From the NCBI RefSeq assembly GCF_003957745.1, contig NZ_CP020373.1:3581501-3645500 (forward strand): a stretch of DNA of 64,000 bases, given 5' to 3'. The stretch is from Shewanella khirikhana (GTDB taxonomy: Bacteria > Pseudomonadota > Gammaproteobacteria > Enterobacterales > Shewanellaceae). A program made the translations under genes and the position numbers. Below the pieces are notes generated by a model. That model did no database searches and had not been told where the DNA came from. It saw only the letters and a list, made by a program, of their open reading frames with translations. This document shows positions 53,037 to 62,473 of this stretch, piece by piece; position 1 is the first letter of the stretch; each line of letters opens with the position of its first letter.

Positions 53037-53597
53037 ATGGACAATAAACGGGAACAGATACTGAGAGCTGCGGAAAACATCATTGCCAACGAGGGGTTGC
53101 ACAATCTGTCGATGCAAAAACTCGCCAAGGATGCCGGTGTAGCCGCAGGCACCATCTACCGTTATTTCACCGACAAGGATGAACTCATCGATGAATTGCG
53201 CCGCGATGTGCTGACTCAAATAGCCCAGTCCATCCTGGAAGATGCCGATCAGGGCAGCATTGAAGAACGCTTTCGCAAGGTGTGGTTCAACATTATCAGG
53301 CTGGGTGAAACCTGCACCCTGGAGCGGCTCAACTTTGAGCAATACACCCACCTGCCGGGTGCCAACAGCGCTGAGCATCGGCAATTCGAGCGTGAAACCT
53401 TCGCGCCGCTGCACACCCTGTTCGATGAGGCCAAGGCCGAGGGATTGATTGTCGATCTGAATGACGAGTTGCTGTTTGCGCTGGCCTTCGAGCCGGCCGT
53501 TGGCCTGTGCCGCCGTATGCGTCGCACCGGCCTGAGTTTTTCAATGGACGAGTTGGCTGTGGTCTGTGACCTCAGCTGGCGCGCTATCAAACGTTGA
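53037..53597 (+). CDS. TetR/AcrR-family repressor of the adjacent RND pump
   Basis: A 186-residue regulator. The N-terminal helix-turn-helix is typical of TetR: REQILRAAENIIANEGLHNL followed by SMQKLAKDAGVAAGTIYRYF and TDKDELIDEL. The C-terminal ligand domain (about 60-186) is divergent. ATG 53037 gives the proper N-terminus; an in-frame ATG at 53007 lies inside the operator palindrome and is rejected. It is followed after 43 bases by the RND adaptor and permease genes on the same strand, so it probably controls its own operon. The inducer cannot be predicted. Confidence 0.9.
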   Translation: MDNKREQILRAAENIIANEGLHNLSMQKLAKDAGVAAGTIYRYFTDKDELIDELRRDVLTQIAQSILEDADQGSIEERFRKVWFNIIRLGETCTLERLNFEQYTHLPGANSAEHRQFERETFAPLHTLFDEAKAEGLIVDLNDELLFALAFEPAVGLCRRMRRTGLSFSMDELAVVCDLSWRAIKR

Positions 53598-53640
53598 TTT
53601 TTAAACTGTAATTACCACCATCAAGCGGAGCCAAAAGGCA

Positions 53641-54759
53641 ATGAAGAAGTGGATCCTGGTCATGCTGACCATAGCGCTGGTGACTCTGGGGAGCGTCATC
53701 GGCTTTAACCTGTTTGTGAAGGGCAAGATTGCCGATGCCATCGCCAATATGCCGGAAGCGGAATTTCCGGTCACCGCCCTCACCGTCAGCCCACAAAGCT
53801 GGCAGCCCACCATTGACGCCATCGGCTTTGTCGAGCCTCATCAGGGCGTGACCATCGCCAACGAGGCCGCCGGGGTCGTCACCCAAATAGCCTTTGAGAA
53901 CGGCACCAAAGTCAGCAAAGATCAGCTGCTGATTGCGCTGGACACCCAGGTTGAAAAAGCCAATCTGCAGTCCAAGCTGGTGCAGCTGCCTGCCGCCGAA
54001 GCCGACTACAAGCGCCTGTCGCGCCTGTATGCGCAAAAGTCGGTATCCAAGCAGGATCTGGACAACGCCGAAGCCAAGTATCTGGCACTAAAATCGGATA
54101 TCGACAGCCTTGAAGCCACCATTGGCCGCCGTGAAATCCGCGCGCCCTTTGATGGCCTGGTGGGTATTCGCAACATCAACCTGGGTGAATACCTGCAGGT
54201 GGGAAGCGAAATTGTGCGTCTGGAAGACATCAGCACCATGAAAATCCGCTTCACCATCCCGCAAACCCAGCTGCCACGCATCGCCGTAGGTCAGAAAATT
54301 CATGTGTTTGTGGATGCCTACCCCGACGAGCCCTTTGAGGGCGAGATTGCCGCCATCGAACCTGCTGTGTTTTACCAGAGCGGTTTGATTCAGGTGCAGG
54401 CGCGTATTCCGAACGACCACGCCAAGCTGCGCAGCGGCATGTTCGCCCGGGTGAATGTGTTACTGCCAACCCTTGAAAACCAGTTTGTGCTGCCGCAAAC
54501 CGCCATCAACTTCACCCTCTATGGCAACTCTGTGTATCTGGTTGAAGAGACAACCGAAAACGGTGAAACCCTGTCACGGGTGCATCAGATGAACGTCAAT
54601 GTGCTGGAGCGCAGCGGCAATGATGCTTTAGTAAGTGGCGCCATTAAGGCCGGTGATATGGTGGTGACATCGGGTCAAATCCGCCTGTCGAACAACAGCA
54701 AGGTGAAGGTGGTGGAAGACAAGGCCCTGACCGAATCTGACGCCATGCCAAGGCTCTAA
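53641..54759 (+). CDS. RND efflux periplasmic adaptor (membrane-fusion protein)
   Basis: A 372-residue adaptor with an N-terminal membrane anchor or signal (about 4-25, WILVMLTIALVTLGSVIGFN). It has the lipoyl half-motifs (GFVEPHQGVTIANEAAGVVT; REIRAPFDGLVGIRNINLGE), a short alpha-hairpin (about 98-160) and a beta-barrel (MKIRFTIPQTQLPRIAVGQK). It resembles the MexH/VexE-type adaptors of HAE1 pumps and lacks a lipobox. The permease starts 12 bases downstream. No TolC gene accompanies them, so the pump likely borrows a general outer-membrane channel. AGCGGAG-like purines precede ATG 53641. Confidence 0.92.
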   Translation: MKKWILVMLTIALVTLGSVIGFNLFVKGKIADAIANMPEAEFPVTALTVSPQSWQPTIDAIGFVEPHQGVTIANEAAGVVTQIAFENGTKVSKDQLLIALDTQVEKANLQSKLVQLPAAEADYKRLSRLYAQKSVSKQDLDNAEAKYLALKSDIDSLEATIGRREIRAPFDGLVGIRNINLGEYLQVGSEIVRLEDISTMKIRFTIPQTQLPRIAVGQKIHVFVDAYPDEPFEGEIAAIEPAVFYQSGLIQVQARIPNDHAKLRSGMFARVNVLLPTLENQFVLPQTAINFTLYGNSVYLVEETTENGETLSRVHQMNVNVLERSGNDALVSGAIKAGDMVVTSGQIRLSNNSKVKVVEDKALTESDAMPRL

Positions 54760-54771
54760 GGAGACATCCGG

Positions 54772-57700
54772 ATGCGCTTTACCGATATCTTTATCAAGCG
54801 GCCGGTGCTGGCGATTTCGATAAGTTTCCTTATCCTGCTGTTGGGCCTTAACGCCCTGAAAAGCATGCAGGTGCGGGAATACCCCGAGATGACCAATACC
54901 GTGGTCAACGTGGCCACCAGCTACTACGGCGCCGATGCCAACCTTATTCAGGGCTTTATTACCCAGCCACTGGAGCAGGCGCTGGCCCAGGCCGACAACG
55001 TGGATTTTATGACCTCCGAGAGCTTTCTCGGTAAGTCAAATATCAACGTCTACATGAAGCTCAACACCGACCCCAATGGCGCTTTGGCGGATATTCTCGC
55101 CAAGGTGAACTCGGTGCGCTCGCAATTGCCGAAAGAGTCTGAAGACCCGACCGTGACCATGTCCACCGGTTCGCAAACTTCAGTGCTCTATATCGCCTTT
55201 TCCAGCGACCAGATTAACTCGAGTCAGTTGACTGACTATCTGGAGCGGGTGGTCAAGCCGCAGCTCTTTACCATCAATGGCGTGGCCAAGGTGAACCTGT
55301 ACGGCGGCATTCAGTACGCCATGAGAATATGGCTCGACCCGGCTCGGATGGGCGCCTTTAACTTAAGCGCCACCGAAGTCATGCAGGTACTGCAGGCCAA
55401 CAACTTCCAGTCGGCCGTGGGTCAGGCCAATGGCGTTTACACCCTGTTTAACGGCACCGCCGATACCCAGGTGGCCACCATTGATGAACTTAAGCGCCTG
55501 GTGATTAAAAGCGGTGACGGCAAGGTGGTGCGCCTTGGCGACATCGCCGAAGTGTCGCTGGATAAGAGCCACGATGTATACCGCGCTCTCGCCGATGGGC
55601 AGGAGGCCGTGGTGATTGGTCTGGATGTCACCCCAACCGCCAATCCGCTCACCGTAGCCGCCGATGCCCGCACCCTGTTGCCGGAAATCGAACGTAACCT
55701 GCCGCCATCCATCAAGGCGCGCATCCTGTACGATTCATCCCGCGCCATCGATGAATCCATCAATGAAGTTATCAAGACCATAGGCGAGGCCGCCATCATC
55801 GTTATCGTAGTGATCACCCTGTTTTTGGGCTCGCTGCGGGCCGTGGTGATCCCTATCGTGACCATTCCGTTGTCGCTGATTGGTGTGGCCATCATCATGC
55901 AGACCTTCGGCTTCAGTTTGAACCTGATGACCCTGCTCGCCATGGTGCTGGCCATTGGTCTGGTTGTGGACGATGCCATCGTGGTGGTGGAAAACGTTGA
56001 CCGGCATATCAAGCTCGGTGAAACGCCGTTTCGCGCCGCCATCATAGGTACCCGCGAAATCGCCGTGCCGGTGATTTCCATGACTATCACCCTGGCGGCG
56101 GTGTACGCGCCAATTGCGCTGATGGGCGGGATCACAGGCTCGCTGTTTAAAGAGTTTGCCCTGACACTCGCCGGCGCCGTGTTTATCTCCGGTATTGTGG
56201 CACTGACCCTGTCGCCGATGATGTGCTCGAAAATCCTTAAAGCCCACAGCGCCCCGAGCAGGTTTGAGCATGCGGTGGAATCCACCTTAACCCGCATGAC
56301 CGACAGCTATGCCCGTATGCTCGCCGCCGTGATGCAAAAGCGCGCCGTGGTGGTGGCCTTCGCGATTATCGTGTTTGCCTCACTGCCGCTGCTGTTTAAA
56401 TTCATCCCCGCCGAGCTTGCCCCCAAGGAAGACAAGGGCGTGGTGATGATGATGGGCACAGCGCCTTCTACCGCGAACCTTGATTACATCCAGAGCAACA
56501 TGAAGCTGGTGACCGACATGATTAAGGCCCAGCCGCAGTCGGCCGCCTCACTGGCCTTCGTCGGTATTCCCAATGCCAATCAGGCCTTTGGTATTGCGCC
56601 GCTGGTGCCCTGGAGCGAGCGTGACAAGAGCCAGAAGGAAATGCAGAAGTTCTTTGCCGGTGAAGTGAAGGGCATTCCCGGCATGGCGGTAACCACCTTC
56701 GAGATGCCGGAACTGCCGGGCGCCTCGGGCGGCTTGCCGATCCAGTTTGTCATCACCACCGCCAGCAGCTTCGAGAGCCTGTTCCAGATTGGTACCCAGG
56801 TGCTGGATAAGGTGCAAAAGAGTCCGTACTTCATCTACTCAGAGATGAACCTCAAGTTCGACTCTGCCAGCATGCGCATTCATATCAAGCGCGATCTGGC
56901 GGGCACCTATGGGGTGACTATGCAGGACATAGGCATGACGCTATCGACCATGATGAGCGACGGCTATGTTAACCGCATTAATCTGGACGGCCGCTCTTAC
57001 GAGGTGATCCCGCAGGTGGAGCGTAAACTGCGCGCCAACCCTGAATCGCTGGCGAACTACTACGTGAAGGCGGCTGACGGTAAGTCGATTCCGCTCTCCA
57101 GCCTGGTGGAAATCGAGATGGTGGCCCAGCCACGCTCGCTGCCGCACTTTAACCAGATGAACTCACTGACCGTGGGCGGCGTTGCCACCCCGGGCGTGGC
57201 CATTGGCGATGCGATTAACTTCCTGAAAAATATCGGCGATAACGAGCTGCCCAAGGGCTACAACTATGACTTCCTTGGCGAAGCACGTCAGTTTGTAACT
57301 GAAGGCTCGGCGCTGTACAGCACCTTCCTGCTGGCCATTGCCATCATCTTTTTGGTGCTGGCGAGTCAGTTCGAGAGCCTGAAAGATCCGATTGTGATCC
57401 TGGTGTCTGTACCGCTCGCCATCTGTGGTGCCCTCATCGCGCTGGGCTGGACCCATGTGTTCGGCTTATCGTCGATGAACATTTACACCCAGGTCGGTTT
57501 GATTACCCTGGTGGGCCTTATCACCAAGCATGGCATCCTGATGTGTGAAGTGGCCAAGGAAGAGCAGCTGCACCGCCGGATTGGCCGAATCGAAGCCATC
57601 AGCCTGGCGGCCAAAATCCGTTTGCGCCCCATCCTGATGACCACCGCGGCCATGATTGCGGGCCTTATTCCGCTGCTGTTTGCCTCCGGTGCCGGCGCCG

Positions 57701-57843
57701 TGGCCCGCTTCAACATTGGTCTGGTGATTGTGGCAGGTCTTGCCATAGGTACTGTGTTCACCCTGTTTGTACTGCCGGTGATCTACAGCTTCCTTGGCGA
57801 AAAGCACAAGCCGCTGCCCGAGTTTGTCGAAGCCAATACCTGA
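54772..57843 (+). CDS. RND multidrug efflux permease (HAE1 family)
   Basis: A 1023-residue AcrB-type inner-membrane pump driven by the proton gradient. It starts MRFTDIFIKRPVLAISISFL, has twelve transmembrane segments and two large periplasmic loops. The transmembrane-4 block GLVVDDAIVVVENVDRHI carries the proton-relay Asp pair. Repeats such as SFLGKSNINVYMKLNTDPN and the late FLVLASQFESLKDP are typical. It seems closest to the MexI/VexF group; the substrate range is unknown. It is expressed with the adaptor under the upstream TetR regulator, and a strong terminator follows 14 bases after the stop. Confidence 0.95.
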   Translation: MRFTDIFIKRPVLAISISFLILLLGLNALKSMQVREYPEMTNTVVNVATSYYGADANLIQGFITQPLEQALAQADNVDFMTSESFLGKSNINVYMKLNTDPNGALADILAKVNSVRSQLPKESEDPTVTMSTGSQTSVLYIAFSSDQINSSQLTDYLERVVKPQLFTINGVAKVNLYGGIQYAMRIWLDPARMGAFNLSATEVMQVLQANNFQSAVGQANGVYTLFNGTADTQVATIDELKRLVIKSGDGKVVRLGDIAEVSLDKSHDVYRALADGQEAVVIGLDVTPTANPLTVAADARTLLPEIERNLPPSIKARILYDSSRAIDESINEVIKTIGEAAIIVIVVITLFLGSLRAVVIPIVTIPLSLIGVAIIMQTFGFSLNLMTLLAMVLAIGLVVDDAIVVVENVDRHIKLGETPFRAAIIGTREIAVPVISMTITLAAVYAPIALMGGITGSLFKEFALTLAGAVFISGIVALTLSPMMCSKILKAHSAPSRFEHAVESTLTRMTDSYARMLAAVMQKRAVVVAFAIIVFASLPLLFKFIPAELAPKEDKGVVMMMGTAPSTANLDYIQSNMKLVTDMIKAQPQSAASLAFVGIPNANQAFGIAPLVPWSERDKSQKEMQKFFAGEVKGIPGMAVTTFEMPELPGASGGLPIQFVITTASSFESLFQIGTQVLDKVQKSPYFIYSEMNLKFDSASMRIHIKRDLAGTYGVTMQDIGMTLSTMMSDGYVNRINLDGRSYEVIPQVERKLRANPESLANYYVKAADGKSIPLSSLVEIEMVAQPRSLPHFNQMNSLTVGGVATPGVAIGDAINFLKNIGDNELPKGYNYDFLGEARQFVTEGSALYSTFLLAIAIIFLVLASQFESLKDPIVILVSVPLAICGALIALGWTHVFGLSSMNIYTQVGLITLVGLITKHGILMCEVAKEEQLHRRIGRIEAISLAAKIRLRPILMTTAAMIAGLIPLLFASGAGAVARFNIGLVIVAGLAIGTVFTLFVLPVIYSFLGEKHKPLPEFVEANT

Positions 57844-57857
57844 TAGCTGAACCAAGC

Positions 57858-57886
57858 AAAAAGCCGGGACTGTCCCGGCTTTTTTT
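57858..57886 (+). terminator. Strong terminator after the RND operon
   Basis: AAAAAGCCGGGA (57858-57869) pairs with TCCCGGCTTTTT (57873-57884) across a 3-base loop, followed by further T. Confidence 0.92.
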
Positions 57887-57956
57887 ATGGCATTTTCACC
57901 CTCGTTCAGCCTGCACCGGCGCTTAAATAACAGCTCATTGCAATCGTTAAATCTGA

Positions 57957-57986
57957 TTGGAAGCTGACAGCGGGCTCTACTAGTAT
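57957..57986 (+). promoter_or_regulatory. Possible katG promoter
   Basis: TTGGAA (57957-57962) and TAGTAT (57981-57986) are 18 bases apart, each 4 of 6 consensus. This would give a leader of about 130 bases. No clear OxyR site was recognised nearby. Confidence 0.3.
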
Positions 57987-58124
57987 GGTGGAGTCAATAC
58001 AATGTGCAGCCAAAGGTGTCGGCGGCCAATCGCAGCTGAATGACTCAGGTGCCAAGCTCCTGTCGATGCCATGTTTTCTGATGGAAGCCCTGAAACAGGG
58101 AATGGTACTAAGGAGAGCAGCAAC

Positions 58125-60281
58125 ATGAGTAATGAAGGCAAATGTCCGGTGATGCACGGTGGTGCAACCTCTGCCACCCAGGCAGAAAACCACTGGTGGC
58201 CCAAGGCCCTGAATCTAGACATACTCCACCAACACGACAGCAAAACCAATCCCATGGCGCCGGGTTTCAATTACCGGGACGCCCTCAAAGGCCTCGATGT
58301 GGAGGCTCTCAAACAAGACCTCAAAGCCCTGATGACCGACAGCCAGGCCTGGTGGCCCGCCGACTGGGGCCATTATGGCGGCTTGATGATCCGCATGGCC
58401 TGGCACTCGGCCGGCACCTATCGCATTGCCGACGGTCGCGGCGGTGGCGGCAGCGGCGCGCAGCGCTTTGCTCCGCTTAACTCCTGGCCCGACAATGGCA
58501 ACCTCGACAAGGCGCGACGCCTGCTGTGGCCCATCAAACAGAAATACGGCAACAAGCTGAGCTGGGCCGATTTGATGATATTGGCCGGCAACATGGCGTA
58601 TGAATCCATGGGGCTGAAAACCTTTGGCTTTGCCTTCGGCCGCGAAGATATCTGGCATCCCGAAAAAGACACCTACTGGGGGGCTGAAAAAGAATGGCTG
58701 GCCCCAAGCGGCGGCGAAAATAGCCGCTATTCCGGCGTTCGCGATCTGCAAAACCCGCTGGCGGCTGTGATGATGGGGCTGATTTATGTCAATCCGGAAG
58801 GGGTGGACGGCAATCCAGATCCGCTGAAAACCGCCCAGGATATGCGCGTGACCTTCGCCAGAATGGCGATGAATGATGAAGAAACCGTGGCCCTGACCGC
58901 CGGTGGTCATACCGTAGGTAAGGCCCATGGCAACGGCAGCGCCGCCAATCTGGGGCCAGAGCCAGAAGCAGCGCCGCTGGAGGAACAAGGCTTTGGCTGG
59001 ATGAATCATCAAAGCCGCGGCATAGGTCGTAACACAGTCACCAGCGGTATCGAAGGCGCCTGGACCACCCATCCCACCCGCTGGGACAATGGCTATTTCC
59101 ATCTACTGTTCAACTACGATTGGGCGCTCACCAAGAGTCCAGCAGGCGCCTGGCAGTGGGAACCAGTCAACATCAAGGACGAAGACAAGCCAGTGGATGT
59201 GGAAGACCCCAATATTCGCTGCAACCCCATCATGACCGACGCCGACATGGCGCTGAAGATGGATCCGGATTACCGCCGTATCGCCGAAAAGTTCTTTAAC
59301 GATCCCGCGTATTTTGCCGACACCTTCGCCAGAGCCTGGTTCAAGTTGACCCACAGGGATATGGGCCCCAAATCCCGCTACTTTGGCCCCGATGTACCGG
59401 CTGAAGACTTACTGTGGCAGGACCCTGTGCCCAAGGGTAACAGCCAGTACGACCCGGAAGCGGTGAAGGCACGCATCGCCGCCACAGGGCTTGGCGCCGC
59501 TGAACTGGTTGCCACCGCGTGGGACAGCGCCAGAACTTTTAGAAACTCGGATAAGCGCGGCGGAGCCAACGGCGCCCGCATCCGCTTGCTGCCACAAAAA
59601 GACTGGGAAGCGAACGAGCCTACCAGACTGGCCAGGGTACTTGAGCAGCTATCCCCCATCGCCAGCGACATGGGCGTCAGCATTGCCGACACCCTGATCC
59701 TGGGCGGAAATCTCGGTGTTGAAATGGCTGCCAAGGCCGCCGGTTTCCATATCAAGGTGCCTTTTATCCCAGGTCGCGGTGATGCCAGCCAGGCCCAAAC
59801 CGATATCGACTCCTTTGAGGTGCTCGAGCCTCTGGCCGATGGTTTCCGTAACTGGCAAAAACAGGACTTTGTGGTCACGCCGGAAGAAATGCTGCTCGAC
59901 CGGGCACAACTGATGGGGCTATCTGCGCCGGAAATGACGGTGCTGATTGGCGGCATGCGGGCCATGGCGGTCAACCATGGTGGCACAGCCCACGGGGTGC
60001 TGACCGACAATCCCGGCAGCCTCAGCAATGACTTTTTCGTTAACCTCACCGATATGAGTTACAGCTGGAAGCCTGTTGCCAACAATCTCTATGAAATATG
60101 TGAGCGAGCCAGTGGCCAGAAAAAATGGACCGCCACCCGGGTCGATTTGGTGTTTGGCTCCAACTCGGTATTGCGCGCCTACGCCGAGTACTACGCCCAG
60201 GACGACAACAAGGAGACCTTTGTGAAGGACTTTGTGGCCGCCTGGTGCAAGGTAATGAATGCCGACCGCTTCGATGCTTAG
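58125..60281 (+). CDS. katG: Catalase-peroxidase KatG
   Basis: A 718-residue heme enzyme that destroys hydrogen peroxide. The N-terminal catalytic half has distal R90, W93, H94 (MIRMAWHSAG) and proximal H262 (TAGGHTVGKAHG). The catalase-specific Trp-Tyr-Met adduct residues W93, Y221 (LIYVNPEG) and M247 (RMAMND) are all present. The C-terminal duplicated half lacks a heme site, as usual. No signal peptide is seen, so it is cytoplasmic. ATG 58125 is chosen (AAGGAG 9 bases upstream); the frame to 58071 has no such site. It is a single gene with its own terminator. Confidence 0.97.
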   Translation: MSNEGKCPVMHGGATSATQAENHWWPKALNLDILHQHDSKTNPMAPGFNYRDALKGLDVEALKQDLKALMTDSQAWWPADWGHYGGLMIRMAWHSAGTYRIADGRGGGGSGAQRFAPLNSWPDNGNLDKARRLLWPIKQKYGNKLSWADLMILAGNMAYESMGLKTFGFAFGREDIWHPEKDTYWGAEKEWLAPSGGENSRYSGVRDLQNPLAAVMMGLIYVNPEGVDGNPDPLKTAQDMRVTFARMAMNDEETVALTAGGHTVGKAHGNGSAANLGPEPEAAPLEEQGFGWMNHQSRGIGRNTVTSGIEGAWTTHPTRWDNGYFHLLFNYDWALTKSPAGAWQWEPVNIKDEDKPVDVEDPNIRCNPIMTDADMALKMDPDYRRIAEKFFNDPAYFADTFARAWFKLTHRDMGPKSRYFGPDVPAEDLLWQDPVPKGNSQYDPEAVKARIAATGLGAAELVATAWDSARTFRNSDKRGGANGARIRLLPQKDWEANEPTRLARVLEQLSPIASDMGVSIADTLILGGNLGVEMAAKAAGFHIKVPFIPGRGDASQAQTDIDSFEVLEPLADGFRNWQKQDFVVTPEEMLLDRAQLMGLSAPEMTVLIGGMRAMAVNHGGTAHGVLTDNPGSLSNDFFVNLTDMSYSWKPVANNLYEICERASGQKKWTATRVDLVFGSNSVLRAYAEYYAQDDNKETFVKDFVAAWCKVMNADRFDA

Positions 60282-60306
60282 GCAAACAAGGTCCGTCCAG
60301 ACTGAC

Positions 60307-60333
60307 AACGCCTCCACTGGGAGGCGTTTCTTC
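60307..60333 (+). terminator. Terminator after katG
   Basis: AACGCCTCC (60307-60315) and GGAGGCGTT (60320-60328) form a 9-bp perfect stem with loop ACTG, followed by TCTTC. Confidence 0.75.
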
Positions 60334-60407
60334 ATCCACCGAGGCACTTGGGCTTAGGCATTGGCTGGGGTACAATCGAGCCAACTCAAACCAAGGCGGA
60401 ATGACAG

Positions 60408-60656
60408 ATGCTGAATCCCAAAAAAATCGAGGAGCTCGCCAAGCAGCTCAGTGACAACCTGCCGTCCGGCCTGAAGCAGTTTGCCGGTGAAATGGAAGAT
60501 CGCAGCAAGCAGGTACTGCAAAGCCAACTGATGAAGCTGGATCTGGTGTCCCGGGAAGAATTTGAAGTACAGCAACACGTGCTGCTGCGTACCCGCGAAA
60601 AGCTGGAAGCGTTGCAAGCCAAAGTCGATGAGCTGGAAAAGAAACTGGGCAATTAA
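60408..60656 (+). CDS. ubiK: Ubiquinone biosynthesis accessory factor UbiK (YqiC)
   Basis: An 82-residue protein of the BMFP/YqiC family. UbiK binds UbiJ and assists the Ubi complex making ubiquinone in aerobic growth. The N-terminus NPKKIEELAKQLSDNLPSG is amphipathic and the C-terminus (VLLRTREKLEALQAKVDELE) is a trimeric coiled coil. The block LVSREEFEVQQHVLLRTREK is the family hallmark. It is a single gene between katG and a terminator. Length matches other members (80-100 residues). Confidence 0.93.
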   Translation: MLNPKKIEELAKQLSDNLPSGLKQFAGEMEDRSKQVLQSQLMKLDLVSREEFEVQQHVLLRTREKLEALQAKVDELEKKLGN

Positions 60657-60675
60657 GCCTTTTGATTCAGACACT

Positions 60676-60703
60676 AAAAAGCCGGGTTCGTCCCGGTTTT
60701 TTG
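60676..60703 (+). terminator. Terminator after ubiK
   Basis: AAAAAGCCGGG (from 60676) and CCCGGTTTTTT (60692 on) pair, with one G-T pair, around a TTCGT loop. Confidence 0.85.
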
Positions 60704-60855
60704 TTTATAAGCTTTTGTTTGCCAGCTTGATATCTGAAGGCTGGCGCTGAATGCCGCACGGCATTTTCCCCATCCAAGCCATATTTCTGCACAGCAAAAC
60801 CCAGCCTGGACGAGGTCAGTATCGTCCACTGAAAACAGCGCCGAAAGCGGCGATA

Positions 60856-61164
60856 TCAGGCGGCCAACTGGTATATCTTGGCAGCCCCTTCCCAGCCGTT
60901 ATCTCTCGCTGATTCAATCATATAGTCCAAATCCAGCTCACAGCCTGAAGGCATCTGGGCTTGAATCGCGTCGATATGGCAATGAAAACTTTGGCTTTCG
61001 TTGGACCAGGCCACAGACACAACAGGTTCGCTGTTGCCGGAGGGCTCCACCAGCCTCAGCCCCACGAAGGGCACAAACGGCAAGCTGAGTTTTTTCGATA
61101 AAAACGCCGCCCGTTTCTGATCAAAACTGCGGATAGCCAGGGTAAATTGAACGGAGTAGCTCAT
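60856..61164 (-). CDS. Uncharacterised small protein
   Basis: A 102-residue predicted soluble protein, not recognised. It begins SYSVQFTLAIRSFDQKRAAF and ends NGWEGAAKIYQLAA. Aromatic, mixed alpha/beta composition and no signal peptide suggest a small cytoplasmic domain. Support for coding: GGGAGGT 6 bases before the ATG, GC-rich third positions like the neighbours, and a clean stop. It lies downstream of another unknown minus-strand gene (135 bases between), which might be its operon partner. Function unknown. Confidence 0.65.
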   Translation of the reverse strand: MSYSVQFTLAIRSFDQKRAAFLSKKLSLPFVPFVGLRLVEPSGNSEPVVSVAWSNESQSFHCHIDAIQAQMPSGCELDLDYMIESARDNGWEGAAKIYQLAA

Positions 61165-61298
61165 CAGATACCTCCCGTATCCCCGGCAACCTTTGGCGTG
61201 GCGTAGCCGGGGTTTGCTGACCTGTTAAGCATAGGCCAGCACAACGGCAAGAGGCGTGATATGGGCAAGATTTTATCAGCACGGCTTAACCACACCTA

Positions 61299-62198
61299 TC
61301 AGGCAAAGGCCATCGAATCGGTCTCGGCCAGGGCATCGCATTCTGCCGCCAGCGCCACAAAGGCCGTGTCTATCAGGTCGATAAAGGCCTGATAGCCCAC
61401 TTCTATCAGATGGTCGAACTCATCCACCGATATAGGACTGTATAGCCTTGCCAGGCGAATAGCGCCCAGGGCTTCATCGAAGTGCTCCCACTCAACGCCG
61501 GTGCCACCATAATGGCCATGGGTCGCGACCCAGTACCAGGCGGGAATCGACTCCCCCGCCAGCTCAACACGTTTGTTGTCGGCAAGCCAGGCCTTAAACT
61601 CTTTGCCCCAGCTGGTATGGCAAAAGACTTCGTCTATCAGCGCATATTCGCGGTCGGCCCGTTGCTCGCTGGCAAGATGAAAGCCAAGGGCGCGAATAAG
61701 CGCGCGGGCATTGCCAACTTCCCCCTGATATTCACGGATAAAGGCATGCAATACCGGCTGATACTGCACCGGCAGGCGGCTTAATTGTTCTCGGCGATGG
61801 CGGGTCAGGCAGGCGTAACGCGCCGCCGCTTCAACGGTTCCCTGTGCCAGGGTTCTGTGGGTCAGCCCGCGCTGCTTGCTGTCGCCAAACTCATCCACAG
61901 TGGCGGCAAACACATGCTGGGCGATGAGCATGTCCCTGTCGGAAACATCGCTGCTTTCGCTGTGGTCTTTAAATATCCCCCGGCTTAGCCCCAAACTGCT
62001 GGCAAGGCGCGCCACCAAAGGCCCGGCATAACCGTTCAGTGCCGCGTAGCGGGCAAAAAAGATATAGGTGGCTTCCGGGCTCAACAATGCGCTGTAACAG
62101 GCTTTCATACAGAGGGCATCACTGGTTTCCCCCTGAAAATGGGCACTTAGCTGCGCGGCAACCTGCGCAGGCTCCATCTGGTTGGCGATAAGGTGCAT
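61299..62198 (-). CDS. Uncharacterised protein
   Basis: A 299-residue predicted soluble, mainly helical protein that I do not recognise. It is Ala- and His-rich, with blocks such as LSPEATYIFFARYAALNGYA, HTSWGKEFKAWLADNK, WYWVATHGHYGGTGVEWEHF and an Ala-rich C-terminus. There is no signal peptide or membrane segment. The start at ATG 62198 has a near-perfect Shine-Dalgarno (AAGGAGG, 6 bases spacing), so the gene should be well translated; the longer frame to 62228 lies across it. Clustered His/Glu residues could bind metal or heme, but that is a guess. It diverges from creD. Confidence 0.7.
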   Translation of the reverse strand: MHLIANQMEPAQVAAQLSAHFQGETSDALCMKACYSALLSPEATYIFFARYAALNGYAGPLVARLASSLGLSRGIFKDHSESSDVSDRDMLIAQHVFAATVDEFGDSKQRGLTHRTLAQGTVEAAARYACLTRHRREQLSRLPVQYQPVLHAFIREYQGEVGNARALIRALGFHLASEQRADREYALIDEVFCHTSWGKEFKAWLADNKRVELAGESIPAWYWVATHGHYGGTGVEWEHFDEALGAIRLARLYSPISVDEFDHLIEVGYQAFIDLIDTAFVALAAECDALAETDSMAFA

Positions 62199-62473
62199 AT
62201 GTATCCTCCTTGATATGCCTTGCGGCATCCCGGTATTAAGACTCTGTCGGGTAGGCAGCGCCCTTCCTTAGAGCCTAGTTCATGCCCTGTCTGCCCACAA
62301 ATGCCACCTCACCCGGCAGCCGCAGACCAAACAGAAACGGCGCAAATCTGTACAGCCGGTCAGCAATTGCCATCTTTTTGCCACAATTGATCAGCGGTCT
62401 GCCCCCCTGTTTTAGCGCCAAACTGTTTCAATTAGTCAGGCTCTCAATCCCAAATTTTCAGCAAGGAAGAATC

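Noticed and set aside
57930..58110. OxyR site before katG
   Set aside because: I looked for the ATAG-n7-CTAT pattern and found no convincing match, so I do not call it.
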